DNA from: Paracoccus benzoatiresistens
GTDB taxonomy: Bacteria; Pseudomonadota; Alphaproteobacteria; Rhodobacterales; Rhodobacteraceae
NCBI RefSeq assembly: GCF_026913015.1
Contig: NZ_JAPTYD010000007.1
Span: 84,531-148,530 of the forward strand
DNA length: 64,000 nucleotides
Direction of reading: 5' to 3'
In this document: positions 1 to 9,315 of the stretch, one piece after another
How positions within the stretch are numbered: position 1 is the stretch's first letter
Layout: each line of letters begins with the position of its first letter
The notes under the pieces: model-generated
Database searches by the model: none
Told to the model about the DNA's origin: nothing
What the model saw: only the letters and a program-made list of their open reading frames with translations
Translations under genes and position numbers: made by a program

Positions 1-2
1 AC

Positions 3-275
3 GTCGCGGTGCTGAATGCCCCCTTGGCGCAGGGCGCGCTGAAGCAGGGCCCCTATGACGCCATCCTCATCGGCGGCGGGGTCGAGACGGTGCCGGCGGC
101 GATCCTCGAGCAGCTGAAGGAGGGCGGGCGCATCGCCGCGCTTTTCCTGGAAGGGGCCCTGGGCGTCGTCAGGATCGGCCATCTTCTCCACGGCCGGGTC
201 AACTGGCGCTATGGCTTCAACGCCCAGGCTCCCCTGCTGGCAGGATTCGAGCGCGAAAGGGGATTTGTGCTGTGA
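3..275 (+). CDS. Protein-L-isoaspartate O-methyltransferase family protein, C-terminal part
   Basis: Only the last ~91 residues are present because the gene runs off the left edge. The visible part carries the late Rossmann strands of a SAM methyltransferase, with [11 protein letters not shown] followed by a predicted helix and [11 protein letters not shown], as in the PIMT (Pcm) family, which methylates isoaspartyl residues or is a divergent relative. The tail ([15 protein letters not shown]) is typical of alphaproteobacterial copies that sit just before tolC. Its stop overlaps the GTG start of the TolC gene, so the two are probably co-transcribed. Family assignment is good. Real isoaspartyl activity cannot be judged because the N-terminal motifs are missing. 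Confidence 0.8.
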   Translation, partial: VAVLNAPLAQGALKQGPYDAILIGGGVETVPAAILEQLKEGGRIAALFLEGALGVVRIGHLLHGRVNWRYGFNAQAPLLAGFERERGFVL

Positions 276-1675
276 TCAAGATGCGTTGTTTTTCAGGGGT
301 CGCTGCCATCGCGCTGATGGCTTTCACCAGTCACGCAGCCATTGCCGAGTCGCTGGCCGACACGATGGTCGCGGCCTATCGCCATTCGGCGCTGATCGAG
401 CAGAACCGCGCGGTGCTGCGCGCCGCAGACGAGGATGTCGCCGCCGCGCTTGCCGAGTTGCGCCCTATCGTTCAATGGACCGCAAGCCATTTCGTCAATC
501 GGTCCGAAGGGCTGCAGGGCGACCATACCACGACCCGCTCGACCGCGCTGGAGATCGGCGCCCAGATGACGCTTTACGACTGGGGCCGGTCGCAGCTTGC
601 AATCGATTCGGCCAAGGAACAGGTGCTGGCGACGCGCCAAGGGCTTGTGGCCGTTGAACAGGACGTCCTGCTGGACGCGACGGCCGCGTTTTTCGACATC
701 AAGCAGGCGACCGAACGCGTGGCCCTGCAACAGAACTCGGTCGAGGTTCTGACCCGCGTGCGCCAGGCCGCGCAGGATCGCTTCGACGTGGGCGAGATCA
801 CCGTGACCGACGTGGCGCAGGCCGATGCGCAGCTGGCGGAAACGCAGGCGGGGCTGGCCTCGGCCCAAGGGGATCTGGAAATCGCGCGCGAGGCTTACCT
901 GGCGGCGACCGGACGCTTTCCCAACGCGCTGGACGCCCCCCCGCCGCTGCCTCGGCTGCCGGCCAATGTCGACGAGGCGCGGGCCCTCGGGCAGCGCAGC
1001 CATCCGCTGATCGGGCAGGCGCAGCGTCAGGCGGCTGCCGCCGAACTGGGGGTTGCTGCTGCTGCGGCCGAACGCAACCCGGTCTTCACGGGCAATATCG
1101 CGGCAGGCATCGAGCGTGCCCCGCAAACGCAGTTCGGCGGGGACTATGAAACCCGCGACAACGCCTCGGTGGGGCTGGAGTTGAACCAGACCATCTATTC
1201 CGGCGGGCGCCTGTCTGCCCAGCACCGTCGGGCGATGGCGTTCCGCGACGAGGCGCGGTCCAACCTGCTGAATGTCGCGCGCCAGATCAGCCAGCTGGTC
1301 GGCGAATCATGGGCCAACATCGACGTGGCCCGTGCCCAGATCGGCGCCATCGACGAACAGATCACGGCGGCGCAGGAAGCCTATAACGGGGTCCGCGAGG
1401 AAGCGCTTCTGGGCGCGCGCACGACGCTGGACGTGCTGGATGCCGAACAGTCACTGCTGGAGGCGCGGGCCGACAGGATCACGGCGGAAGCCAACCTCCA
1501 ATTAGCACATTATCAACTTCTCGCTGCTATGGGTCGTCTTACGGTAGAACACCTCAACCTGGGGATTCCGACATATGACCCTTCGCAGTACTACAACGCC
1601 GTGCGCGACGCGCCTTATACCAGCAAGCAGGGCGAAAGCCTTGATCGCGTGCTTCGCGCGATCGGGCGGAACTGA
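272..1675 (+). CDS. TolC family outer membrane efflux/secretion protein
   Basis: This 467-aa protein should form the outer-membrane channel-tunnel used by type I secretion and RND or MFP-linked efflux. A signal peptide is visible (hydrophobic residues 9-19, likely cleavage after AIA at residue 25). Two OEP-type halves follow, rich in Ala/Gln/Glu heptads; the first contains the equatorial motif LYDWGRSQ and the second [10 protein letters not shown] at the same place in the repeat, a hallmark of TolC. The GTG at 272 overlaps the previous stop; ATG 281 is an alternative start. The C-terminal ~40 codons (about 1498-1620) have noticeably more A/T-ending codons than the rest. The partner transporter is not in the window. 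Confidence 0.9.
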   Translation: MIKMRCFSGVAAIALMAFTSHAAIAESLADTMVAAYRHSALIEQNRAVLRAADEDVAAALAELRPIVQWTASHFVNRSEGLQGDHTTTRSTALEIGAQMTLYDWGRSQLAIDSAKEQVLATRQGLVAVEQDVLLDATAAFFDIKQATERVALQQNSVEVLTRVRQAAQDRFDVGEITVTDVAQADAQLAETQAGLASAQGDLEIAREAYLAATGRFPNALDAPPPLPRLPANVDEARALGQRSHPLIGQAQRQAAAAELGVAAAAAERNPVFTGNIAAGIERAPQTQFGGDYETRDNASVGLELNQTIYSGGRLSAQHRRAMAFRDEARSNLLNVARQISQLVGESWANIDVARAQIGAIDEQITAAQEAYNGVREEALLGARTTLDVLDAEQSLLEARADRITAEANLQLAHYQLLAAMGRLTVEHLNLGIPTYDPSQYYNAVRDAPYTSKQGESLDRVLRAIGRN

Positions 1676-1698
1676 CCTTCCGATCGGCGGGGGCATCC

Positions 1699-2565
1699 AT
1701 GGCTGACCCCCGTTTCTCGCAGAATGCGGCCCGCCTGTCGGAGGATATCGGGGACGTGCTGTCCGCCATCCGCCGGATGATTGCCGATGACGATGCGCTC
1801 AGCAGCGCGCGGGCCGGTGTCCAGGTGGAGCGCGGCAACCTGATTCAGGACGACGCCGGCGAATTCCTGGCCCGCCGCTATGGGGGCAATGCGGCCTTGG
1901 CGCGGCGCATGGTGGAAACGGCCGAATCGGTGCGTCCCGTAGAGCCCTCGGTGGTGGCCGCTGTGCAGCAGCCCGAACCCCCGCAAGCCACGCCGATTGT
2001 CCTGCGCGTTCCTTCCGAAACCGCCAGCAATGTGGCCCCCCTTCGGGTGGGGGCCGAACGCCGGATCGCCGAGCCGGAACAGGCCAAGCCGTCAGGCTGG
2101 CGGGCCTGGCTTCGCTCGGAGCCGCGCGAGGCGACGCCCCCGCAGCCCCAGCAGAGGCCTGCGCCGGGCAGTGTCGCTTCGGCGATCCAGGACGGCGGCG
2201 ACGATGCCGACGATTTTGCCGAAGCCTTTGACTGGAAGGCCCGGATGCGTCCCGAACTGGACGAACTGGCCCCGGTTGCGGCGCTCAGGCCGGCCGAGCA
2301 ACGCCTGTCCGTCTGGGCCATGTCGCCCGAACCTGCGGCCATGGACACGGTCGCCCAGTTGTCTGCCGCGGCGGATGCCTTTGACGCGGAACTGCAAGCC
2401 CAAGCGGGCATGGAGGACGCGGAACAGGACATCCGCGCCCTGCTGCGCGAGATGGTGCAGGAAGAACTGAACGGCGAACTGGGCGAGCGTTTTTCGGCCA
2501 ACCTGCGCGCCGTCATCCGGCGCGAGGTCGCGGCCGCCATCGAAGCTCAGCTGGATCGGTTCTGA
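1699..2565 (+). CDS. DUF2497 / PopZ-like protein
   Basis: A 288-aa acidic, proline-rich, low-complexity protein with two conserved ends. Near the N-terminus, residues 14-30 (DIGDVLSAIRRMIADDD) match the short DUF2497/PopZ helix. The C-terminal helix (residues ~245-288, EQDIRALLREMVQEELNGEL onward) resembles the oligomerisation end. The middle is a disordered linker. In many alphaproteobacteria the gene after tolC is the DUF2497 gene, and in Caulobacter PopZ forms the polar organising matrix. Position and architecture therefore support a polar scaffold role, but sequence conservation is limited to the short ends and function is inferred. It lies 23 nt after tolC and is probably in the same operon. 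Confidence 0.6.
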   Translation: MADPRFSQNAARLSEDIGDVLSAIRRMIADDDALSSARAGVQVERGNLIQDDAGEFLARRYGGNAALARRMVETAESVRPVEPSVVAAVQQPEPPQATPIVLRVPSETASNVAPLRVGAERRIAEPEQAKPSGWRAWLRSEPREATPPQPQQRPAPGSVASAIQDGGDDADDFAEAFDWKARMRPELDELAPVAALRPAEQRLSVWAMSPEPAAMDTVAQLSAAADAFDAELQAQAGMEDAEQDIRALLREMVQEELNGELGERFSANLRAVIRREVAAAIEAQLDRF

Positions 2566-2873
2566 GACATCGGGCAGCGCCCGCCCCGGCGCTGCCCGGT
2601 TCCCATCCGGGGCGCGTTTTGCAGCCTCGTAGCGCCACGGGTCAGCGATCCCACCATGGCTTTCCGTGAGCCTCCACTTGGCCGCGTTGAGGTACCAGTG
2701 ACGTCGCTGCTGTGCTTGGCCTGTTCATTCTTCCTTGCTTCGGAGCGCACGGCCGAGGTGACATCTGGACGCCTGCTCGGTTCGACAAATCGGCGAACAG
2801 GCACGCACCGGCGGCCCTGCGTTTTCGCACGACGGGCCTTGCCTGACGGGCGCGACGGTGGTCTACCAATTGC
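2566..2873. other. 308-bp intergenic gap, tolC-DUF2497 unit to cobT
   Basis: No gene is supported here. Just after the DUF2497 stop there are two mutually exclusive GC-rich hairpins: 2572-2579 with 2590-2597, and 2582-2589 with 2607-2614, the latter followed by CGTTTT. They could act as a weak terminator. The rest (2625-2870) is less GC-rich than the genes, and short frames are open on both strands without a convincing start or ribosome site. In related genomes valS often follows DUF2497; here cobT does, so this gap is a synteny breakpoint. Confidence 0.5.
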
Positions 2874-4739
2874 ATGAAAAAGTCCGACAACCCCGCCGAT
2901 CCGTTCAAGAAGGCCTTGTCCGAGGCTACGCGCGCCCTGGCCGATGACCGCGAGTTGAACGTGACCTTCAGCGCCGATCCCTCGGGCGTGGCGGGCGACA
3001 CGATGCGCCTGCCCCAGGTCAGCCGCCGCATGGCCCGCGAGGAGGTCCTGCTGGCCCGCGGCACGGCTGACGCGCTGGCGATGCGGATGCGCCATCATGA
3101 CGTGGCCACCCATGCCCGCTTTGCCCCTGCCGGCCCCATGGCGCGGGAACTGTACGAGGCGATGGAAACCGCGCGGTGCGAAGCGCTTGGGGCGCGTGAC
3201 ATGCCCGGCGCGCTGTCCAATATCGACGCCCGCATCGGCGCGGATGCCGACAAGAAGGGCTATGGCCAGATCAAGGCCCCCGCCGATGCGCCTCTGGCGG
3301 TCGCGGCCGGCTATATCCTGCGCCAGGCCGCCACGGGCCGCGCGCTGCCCGCCGGCGCCCAGCATGTCGCCGACCTGTGGCGGCCCTTTGTGGAACAGCA
3401 GGCGGGCGGGTCGCTGTCCCATGTGAACGAGGTGCTGGCCGACCAGGCGGCCTTCGCGCGCCTGTCGCGGCAGGTGATCAGCGACCTGGGCTATGCGGAC
3501 CAGCTTGGCGACGACCCCGACCAGCCCGAGGAGGACGAGGCCGAGGAGAACGCCGAGCAAGACGAGGAAGCGGGCGACAACCAGTCCCGCGACCAGGACG
3601 ACAGCGAGGATGCCGAGGCATCGCCGGAACGCTCGCAGGAACAGCAGCAGGACGAACGGCAGGCCCAGGTCAGCATGGACGACCAGTCCGACGAGCAGCT
3701 GACCGACGAGGCCGAGATGCCTGAATCGGACACGCCGCCCGACATGCCGCCTCCGGTCAGCGAGGCCAGCGCGGATTACAAGGTCTTCAGCCAGCAATGG
3801 GACGAGGAGATTCGCGCCGAGGATCTGGCTGATCCGGCCGAGCTGGAGCGGCTGCGGGCCTATCTGGACAAGCAGCTGGAACCCCTGCGCGGGGCGGTGT
3901 CGCGCCTGGCCAACAAGTTGCAGCGACGCTTGCAGGCCCAGCAGAACCGCAGCTGGGAGTTCGACAAGGAGGAAGGCGTGCTGGACGCGGGCCGCCTGGC
4001 GCGCGTGGTGGCGAACCCGACCACGCCCTTGTCCTTCAAGGTCGAGAAGGACACCGAGTTCCGCGACACCGTGGTGACGCTGCTGATCGACAATTCGGGG
4101 TCGATGCGCGGCCGCCCGATCTCGATCGCGGCGATCTGCGCGGATGTACTGGCCCGGACGCTGGAGCGCTGCAGCGTCAAGGTCGAGATCCTTGGCTTTA
4201 CCACGCGCGCCTGGAAGGGCGGCCAGTCGCGCGAGGCCTGGTTGCAGGCGGGCCGTCCCGCGCAGCCGGGGCGCCTGAACGACCTGCGCCACATCATCTA
4301 CAAGGGGGCCGATGCGCCCTGGCGGCGGGTGCGGCCGAACCTTGGGCTGATGATGAAGGAAGGCTTGCTCAAGGAAAACATCGATGGCGAGGCGCTGGAA
4401 TGGGCGCACAAGCGGCTGGTCAGGCGGTCCGAGGCGCGCAAGATCCTGATGGTGATTTCCGATGGCGCGCCTGTCGATGATTCGACCCTGTCGGTCAATC
4501 CGGCGAACTATCTGGAAAAGCACCTGCGCGACGTGATCGCCATGGTGGAAAAGAAGCGCATGGTTGAACTGCTGGCGATCGGCATCGGCCATGACGTGAC
4601 GCGGTACTACGAACGCGCGGTGACGATCACGGATGCCGATCAGCTTGCTGGCGCGATTACCGAGCAGTTGGCGGCGCTGTTCGACGCCGACCCGCGGAAG
4701 CGCGCGCGCGCCATGGGCATGGCGGCCCGCCGCGCCTGA
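2874..4739 (+). CDS. cobT: Cobaltochelatase subunit CobT
   Basis: At 621 aa this is the usual size of aerobic-pathway CobT, the AAA+-associated subunit that works with CobS and CobN to insert cobalt into hydrogenobyrinate a,c-diamide. The N-terminal ~200 residues form the helical CobT domain. Residues ~215-290 are a very acidic Glu/Asp/Gln linker. The C-terminal VWA domain starts near residue 390 and carries the MIDAS motif DNSGSM ([16 protein letters not shown]), with a later VISDGAP segment. CobS, usually just upstream in Rhodobacteraceae, is absent here. No cobalamin riboswitch is seen in front of this gene, although one controls the B12 uptake operon near 58.5 kb. Confidence 0.95.
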   Translation: MKKSDNPADPFKKALSEATRALADDRELNVTFSADPSGVAGDTMRLPQVSRRMAREEVLLARGTADALAMRMRHHDVATHARFAPAGPMARELYEAMETARCEALGARDMPGALSNIDARIGADADKKGYGQIKAPADAPLAVAAGYILRQAATGRALPAGAQHVADLWRPFVEQQAGGSLSHVNEVLADQAAFARLSRQVISDLGYADQLGDDPDQPEEDEAEENAEQDEEAGDNQSRDQDDSEDAEASPERSQEQQQDERQAQVSMDDQSDEQLTDEAEMPESDTPPDMPPPVSEASADYKVFSQQWDEEIRAEDLADPAELERLRAYLDKQLEPLRGAVSRLANKLQRRLQAQQNRSWEFDKEEGVLDAGRLARVVANPTTPLSFKVEKDTEFRDTVVTLLIDNSGSMRGRPISIAAICADVLARTLERCSVKVEILGFTTRAWKGGQSREAWLQAGRPAQPGRLNDLRHIIYKGADAPWRRVRPNLGLMMKEGLLKENIDGEALEWAHKRLVRRSEARKILMVISDGAPVDDSTLSVNPANYLEKHLRDVIAMVEKKRMVELLAIGIGHDVTRYYERAVTITDADQLAGAITEQLAALFDADPRKRARAMGMAARRA

Positions 4740-4753
4740 TGCGTCCCGCGGTG

Positions 4754-4795
4754 GCAGGGGGTCCTCGGACCCCCTGCGGACGCCCAGGGGCGTCC
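4754..4795. terminator. Tandem hairpins between convergent cobT and epimerase genes
   Basis: Two adjacent perfect stem-loops follow the cobT stop. The first is 4754-4764 pairing with 4767-4777 (inner pairs must open to form a loop). The second is 4778-4785 pairing with 4787-4795 around a 1-3 nt loop. A T-rich stretch (ATATTTTT) follows at 4808-4814. This is consistent with termination of cobT; the element also lies at the 3' end of the opposing gene. Confidence 0.55.
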
Positions 4796-5622
4796 TACCC
4801 CCGAGGATATTTTTCTGAAGAAGAAAGCAACAAGGGCAGGGTGGCGCGCAGTCTTGCCATGCCGCCGGGATGCCAGCCCATCGCGTGCAGTCGGGCGCAG
4901 TCCTGGACGCGCAGGGGTGCCGGGTTGGCGCGAAGGGGCAGGGGGTGCGGGCTGCCTGTCAGGGCCTGGACCGCTGCCAGCAGGTCGTGGCGATCCAAAA
5001 CCAGATCGCTGCAGTTCACCTGCGGGGGCGGGTCTGGCTGGGACAGCAGCAGCAGGATCGCGGCGGCCAGGTCGTCGCCATGAACCTCGGTCGCGATGCG
5101 GGGCGGGATGGGGCGGCCCGCCAGGTAATCGCCGAACAGGTCGTGCCATTTGTCGGGCAAGCCATAGACCCCTGTTGCGCGGATCGCGGTGCCTTTGACA
5201 GGCAGGCCTGCAAGATAGGCCTCGGCGTCGGCCTTGACCCGGCTGTAAAGGTTGGCGGGCCGGGCAGGCAGGTCGTCCGGCAAGACGGTTCCGGGCGGAT
5301 AGCCGTCATGGACCGCGCGAGAGGACAGGAAGACGATCCCGCCCACCCCGTCGCGCAACGCGGCATCGAAGAGCCGCCGGGTGCCGTCGCCGTTCAGGCG
5401 CAGGAAGCCGTCCGGATCGTCGCCCTCTCCCCCGCGATAGCGGCCGGGGGCATGGGCAAAGGCGCAGTGGATCAGCGCGTCATGGCCGGACAGGTCGGGG
5501 GCATCGCCCAGGCGAAAGCCCGTGCCGCGATCGAGGCGGGTCACCTGGTGGCCCGCGGCTTGCGCGGCCCGCAGCACGAAGCTGCCGACGATGCCCGATG
5601 CGCCTGTCAGGGCGATGCGCAT
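4795..5622 (-). CDS. NAD-dependent epimerase/dehydratase family protein
   Basis: A 275-aa short-chain (extended SDR) enzyme. The start MRIALTGASGIVGSFV gives the NAD(P)-binding TGxxGxxG motif at residues 7-14. A catalytic YSRVK (Y-x-x-x-K) occurs near residue 136, after a Ser in the LSSRAVHDG segment. Likely substrates are nucleotide sugars or similar hydroxy compounds, but the exact one cannot be told. A longer upstream frame exists; ATG 5622 was chosen because the Rossmann motif begins directly there and because it overlaps the upstream glycosyltransferase stop (TGATG), giving a two-gene operon. The C-terminal nine residues run into a dispersed 3' repeat. Confidence 0.85.
   Translation of the reverse strand: MRIALTGASGIVGSFVLRAAQAAGHQVTRLDRGTGFRLGDAPDLSGHDALIHCAFAHAPGRYRGGEGDDPDGFLRLNGDGTRRLFDAALRDGVGGIVFLSSRAVHDGYPPGTVLPDDLPARPANLYSRVKADAEAYLAGLPVKGTAIRATGVYGLPDKWHDLFGDYLAGRPIPPRIATEVHGDDLAAAILLLLSQPDPPPQVNCSDLVLDRHDLLAAVQALTGSPHPLPLRANPAPLRVQDCARLHAMGWHPGGMARLRATLPLLLSSSEKYPRG
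4797..4826. repeat. Recurrent GGATATT 3'-end motif, copy 1
   Basis: ACCCCCGAGGATATTT followed by CTGAAGAAGAA lies just beyond the cobT terminator hairpins. A closely similar string occurs at 47461-47489 and a weaker one at 51733-51754, all three between convergent genes. Here the motif is read through by the last codons of the minus-strand epimerase (tail SSSEKYPRG), so that gene borrows its stop from the element. Confidence 0.45.
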
Positions 5623-6515
5623 CAGGCGGCCGGGCAAGCCTGGGCTGCGAGGTCGGGGACCGGCTGGCCTTCCGCGATGGCGCGCCACAGATCGATCAGC
5701 GGGCGCAGCAGATGGGCCTTGTCATGATCCTGCCAGGGCTTTTCATACTGGAAATGCAGGATGCGGATGTCCTCCCAGCTCCACAGTTCCGGCATGTTGA
5801 TCCAGACGTACTGCAGCATGTTGTGATGGATCGACAGCCCGTGCCAGTCGGGGAAATAGTCCTGCAGGAAGGTCTGGTCGGTCCGCCGCCAGAAGACGCC
5901 CGGCCGGTCCAGGTGCGTCATCATCGCCTTGAAGGTGCGGATGTCGGGACGCGCGGTGAACACGCCCGAGTTCATGCGGTGGAAGCCGTCCAGCCCATCA
6001 TAGACATTGGGCGCGGCGCAGAATTCCGGCAGTTCGAACAGCTTTTCGACCGAGCGCAGCACGACCGCATCGGCGTCGATGAAGACGCAGCGGTCGTAAT
6101 CCAGCTGCCACAGCCGCAGCTTGACGAAATTGTCCAGGGGCGTGTGGAAGTCGGGCTTGCCGCCGCGGGTGAAGGCCGCGCGGGCGTGCAGCGCGTCGCG
6201 GGCATGGGTGCGGTCGAAGGTTTCGCTGGTGGGCAGCAGGTCGGCCGCGATCAGCCGGGCGCCATGGACGCGCAGCCGCGCCAGATGGGCGGGGCCAAGC
6301 CCGCGATGCATGACCACCAGGTCGGCGCGCGTTCCCGTCAGCTTCAGCGAACGCAGCAGGGCCTCGGTCCCCGGCAGGTAGTCGGGATTGGTGACCAGCG
6401 TGACATAGGCATGGTCGGATTTGGCTGAGGTTTCAGCCTGCAGGCCATCGGGCAAGGCGCGACCTGTGCCACGGGGTGCGGTTCGGTACAGCGGCGAGAT
6501 CCGGGTGGTGTCCAT
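5622..6515 (-). CDS. Glycosyltransferase family 8-type protein
   Basis: A 297-aa cytoplasmic glycosyltransferase resembling GT8 (glycogenin/galactinol synthase type, GT-A fold). It has the early strand YVTLVTNPDYLPGTEALLRSL and the DxD metal/nucleotide motif in CVFIDADAVV. FHRMNSGVF and DQTFLQDYF are the typical later GT8 blocks, followed by HFQYEKPWQ near the end. ATG 6515 was chosen over an in-frame upstream TTG because AGGA lies 7 nt before it. It probably transfers a hexose from a nucleotide sugar; the acceptor is unknown. The tight overlap with the downstream epimerase gene suggests a shared role in making a sugar-modified product. Confidence 0.8.
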   Translation of the reverse strand: MDTTRISPLYRTAPRGTGRALPDGLQAETSAKSDHAYVTLVTNPDYLPGTEALLRSLKLTGTRADLVVMHRGLGPAHLARLRVHGARLIAADLLPTSETFDRTHARDALHARAAFTRGGKPDFHTPLDNFVKLRLWQLDYDRCVFIDADAVVLRSVEKLFELPEFCAAPNVYDGLDGFHRMNSGVFTARPDIRTFKAMMTHLDRPGVFWRRTDQTFLQDYFPDWHGLSIHHNMLQYVWINMPELWSWEDIRILHFQYEKPWQDHDKAHLLRPLIDLWRAIAEGQPVPDLAAQACPAA

Positions 6516-6660
6516 CGGGTATCCTGGGCAGTCCAAAGAAGTCTGGCGGCGATCTTGGCGACGTTATGGCATTTTCGTGAACCGTAGATGACAGAACGCA
6601 ACGAACTTTGCCATGGTTCATCCCCAGGCTAACCTGCCCGTAACAAGCAAGGGAACGATC

Positions 6661-8040
6661 ATGAGCCTGCCCACCGACCTTTCCGACCGCCTGCGTGGCA
6701 TCCTGGGAACACGCCTGTCCGAGACTGAAGCGGACCGCAACCACCATGCGCAGTCGGAAAGCTTTCACCGCTCGGCCCCGCCCGACGCGGTCGCCTGGCC
6801 CGACAGCGCCGAGGAGGTGGCCGCGATCCTGTCGGCCTGCAACGAGGCCCGCGTGCCGGTGATCCCTTGGGGAACCGGCACCTCGCTGGAGGGGCACGCG
6901 CTGCCGGTTCGCGGCGGCCTTTCCCTTGACCTGTCGCGGATGGACAAGGTGGTCGAGATCCGGGCCGAGGACATGCAGGCCTCTGTCCAGCCGGGCGTCA
7001 CGCGAGAGGCGCTGAACACGGAGCTGCGCGCGACGGGGCTGTTCTTTCCGGTCGATCCGGGGGCCAATGCCTCGCTTGGCGGGATGGCCTCGACGCGGGC
7101 CAGCGGGACGACCGCCGTCAGGTATGGCACGATGCGCGACAATGTGCTGGCCTTGCAGGTGGTTCTGGCCGACGGGCGGATCATCCGCACGGGCACCCGG
7201 GCGGCGAAATCCAGCGCCGGCTACGACCTGACCGGGCTGTTCGTCGGAGCCGAGGGCACGCTGGGCGTCATCACCGAACTGACCCTGCGCCTGCATGGCC
7301 AGCCCGAAGAGGTGGCGGCCGCCGTCTGTGCCTTTGATAGCCTGGACAGCGCCGTCGAATGCGTCAGCGCCACGATCCAGTCGGGCATTCCCATGGCGCG
7401 GATCGAATTCGTCGATGCGGCATCCGCGCGGGCCTTCAACCTCCATTCCGGCAGCGCCATGCCCGAACAGCCGCACCTGATGATCGAGTTCCACGGCAGC
7501 CTCGGCGCCGTGCGGGAGGATGCCGCCCGCTTCGGCGAGATCGCGGCCGAGTTCGGCGCCCAGGGTTTCGACTGGGCCACCACCGCCGAGGATCGCGCCC
7601 GGCTATGGCGGATGCGGCATGGCGCCTATCACGCCTGCCTGGCGCTGCGGCCCGGTGCCGCGGGGCTGATCACCGATGTCTGCGTGCCGATGTCGCATCT
7701 GCCTGCCGCCGTTCACGCCGCGGCCGAGGACATTGCGGCGGAAGGGCTGATCGGTCCCATCCTGGGCCATGTGGGCGACGGCAACTTCCATTCGCTGCTG
7801 CTGGTCGATCCGGCCAGCACGGACGAGATCGCGGCGGCCAAGCGCGTCGCCACCCGCATGGCCGAGCGCGCGCTGGCCGTGGGCGGAACGATCACCGGCG
7901 AGCATGGCATCGGCATCGGCAAGCGCGGCCTGATGGCGGCCCAGCACGGCGAGGGATGGCAACTGATGGGCCAGATCAAGGCGGCGCTGGATCCCAATGA
8001 CATCCTGAACCCGGGAAAGCTGGTGCCGGACAGGAACTAG
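6661..8040 (+). CDS. FAD-binding oxidoreductase (GlcD / D-lactate dehydrogenase type)
   Basis: A 459-aa flavoprotein of the VAO/PCMH family that oxidises 2-hydroxyacids such as D-lactate or glycolate. The FAD-binding half has PWGTGTSLEGHA and the block around DPGANASLGGMASTRASGTT. The C-terminal half has GHVGDGNFHSLLLV and the GEHGIGIGKR signature found in GlcD and cytochrome-linked D-lactate dehydrogenases. No signal peptide is seen. ATG 6661 is preceded by AAGGGAACGATC; a longer in-frame start at 6613 lacks such a site. The gene stands alone, without the glcE/glcF neighbours of glycolate oxidase, which slightly favours a single-subunit D-lactate dehydrogenase. Confidence 0.85.
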   Translation: MSLPTDLSDRLRGILGTRLSETEADRNHHAQSESFHRSAPPDAVAWPDSAEEVAAILSACNEARVPVIPWGTGTSLEGHALPVRGGLSLDLSRMDKVVEIRAEDMQASVQPGVTREALNTELRATGLFFPVDPGANASLGGMASTRASGTTAVRYGTMRDNVLALQVVLADGRIIRTGTRAAKSSAGYDLTGLFVGAEGTLGVITELTLRLHGQPEEVAAAVCAFDSLDSAVECVSATIQSGIPMARIEFVDAASARAFNLHSGSAMPEQPHLMIEFHGSLGAVREDAARFGEIAAEFGAQGFDWATTAEDRARLWRMRHGAYHACLALRPGAAGLITDVCVPMSHLPAAVHAAAEDIAAEGLIGPILGHVGDGNFHSLLLVDPASTDEIAAAKRVATRMAERALAVGGTITGEHGIGIGKRGLMAAQHGEGWQLMGQIKAALDPNDILNPGKLVPDRN

Positions 8041-8085
8041 GCCAATCTTCGGCAGTTGGCTTGCTAAGCTTACCGGAGAAACCCC

Positions 8086-8424
8086 ATGTCCCATAACGAC
8101 AATAACCCGCAGCGTTCGGCGCGGCGCCATGTGCCCGCGCTGACCGCTCTTGCCATTGTCCTGATCGCGGCTTTCGTGGCCTTCCTTGTGTTCCGCCCCG
8201 GAGCGGAGGAGCAGAACGAAGGGATCGCGACGACGCCTCCGCCCGCCGACGCGCCCATCACCAATGCGGAAGGCACCGACGGCACCGCGCCCCCACTGGT
8301 CTCGCCCGAGGGCACCCCGCAGATGGAGGAGGGAGAGGTCCGCGGCACCGAGGCTGCCCCCGCGACCGAGAGCGCTCCTCCCGCCACCCAGGACGCCCCG
8401 CCCGCCGGTCAGGAGGCGAACTGA
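8086..8424 (+). CDS. Small membrane-anchored protein, unknown function
   Basis: A 112-aa protein with a basic N-terminus (QRSARRH), one transmembrane helix at about residues 17-37 (PALTALAIVLIAAFVAFLVF), and a disordered acidic tail rich in Ala, Pro, Glu and Thr. By the positive-inside rule the tail should be periplasmic. A ribosome site GGAGA lies 7-8 nt upstream of ATG 8086. I do not recognise a named family; similar tail-rich single-pass proteins are common in Rhodobacteraceae. It sits between the FAD oxidase and a lysozyme lipoprotein. Confidence 0.6.
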   Translation: MSHNDNNPQRSARRHVPALTALAIVLIAAFVAFLVFRPGAEEQNEGIATTPPPADAPITNAEGTDGTAPPLVSPEGTPQMEEGEVRGTEAAPATESAPPATQDAPPAGQEAN

Positions 8425-8434
8425 CTGACGCACT

Positions 8435-8447
8435 CGTGACCGTCACG
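8435..8447. promoter_or_regulatory. Perfect palindrome CGTGAC-C-GTCACG
   Basis: A 6+1+6 inverted repeat sits about 77 bp upstream of the GH25 gene start, in a 99-bp gap. It has no T-run, so it is more operator-like than terminator-like. No regulator can be named. Confidence 0.3.
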
Positions 8448-8523
8448 AACCGGTGACTTTGTCTCACGGCTTTGCGATAAGCCTGTCAGAACAAGATCCG
8501 GTTCAGGACGCCACGAGGGCAGG

Positions 8524-9315
8524 ATGAGACTTTTTCCTAAGCTATTGCTTGGTTTGATGTTGGTATTGGCCGTTGCCTGCGCGCGCACCCCTGAACGGGG
8601 CGGCTATCGTCAGGCGCCGGGCCCGGGGGCGAACCCGCAACTGGGCGATTCGGCGCCGCATGACTGGGGGGGGCGCGGCCCCTATGGCCATGCGGTCCAC
8701 GGCATCGACGTGTCGCGCTGGCAGGGAGATATCGACTGGAACCGCGTGCGCAGCGCCGGCATCAGCTTTGCCTTCATCAAGGCGACCGAAGGGGGCGATC
8801 ACTACGACCCCAGCTTCCACCGCTATTGGCGCGAGGCCGCGGCGGCCCGCATTCCGCGCGGGGCCTATCACTATTTCTATTTCTGCCGCACGGGCGCTGA
8901 ACAGGCGCGCTGGTTCATCCAGCAGGTGCCGCGGGAAATCGGGTCGCTGCCGCCGGTGATCGACCTGGAATGGACCCATTCCAAGACCTGCCCGCGCCGT
9001 CCCCCATCCTATGAGATCAAGCGCGAAGCCGCGATCTTCATGGAGATCGTCGGGCGTCATTACGGTCAGCGGCCGATCATCTATACGACCGTCGATTTCT
9101 ACCGTGACAACCGCCTGGGCGACATGCGGGCGGAATTCTGGCTGCGCTCCGTCGCCAATCACCCCAGCGTTCCCTATCCCGGGCAGCGTTGGGCCTTCTG
9201 GCAATATACCGGGACCGGCATCGTTCCGGGCATTCGGGGCAATACCGACCTGAACGCCTTCGCCGGAAGCCGCGCGGACTGGGTGCGATGGTTGCAAGCC
9301 CGACTGACACGGTAA
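8524..9315 (+). CDS. GH25 family lysozyme, probable lipoprotein
   Basis: A 263-aa muramidase-type glycoside hydrolase expected to cleave the MurNAc-GlcNAc bond of peptidoglycan. The N-terminus is a lipoprotein-like signal (hydrophobic core, then AVAC with Cys19). The GH25 barrel begins at VHGIDVSRWQGDIDW and continues through FAFIKATEG. The catalytic Asp-x-Glu pair is seen in PPVIDLEW, and the final strand is WAFWQYT. Length and motif order are those of bacterial GH25 proteins that trim the cell wall or take part in envelope remodelling. It overlaps the start of the downstream CPBP protease reading frame. Confidence 0.9.
   Translation: MRLFPKLLLGLMLVLAVACARTPERGGYRQAPGPGANPQLGDSAPHDWGGRGPYGHAVHGIDVSRWQGDIDWNRVRSAGISFAFIKATEGGDHYDPSFHRYWREAAAARIPRGAYHYFYFCRTGAEQARWFIQQVPREIGSLPPVIDLEWTHSKTCPRRPPSYEIKREAAIFMEIVGRHYGQRPIIYTTVDFYRDNRLGDMRAEFWLRSVANHPSVPYPGQRWAFWQYTGTGIVPGIRGNTDLNAFAGSRADWVRWLQARLTR

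Noticed and set aside
2547..4592. Open 681-aa frame on the minus strand across cobT
   Set aside because: It is the antisense of a clearly recognised cobT with its motifs intact; the open frame is a by-product of high GC.
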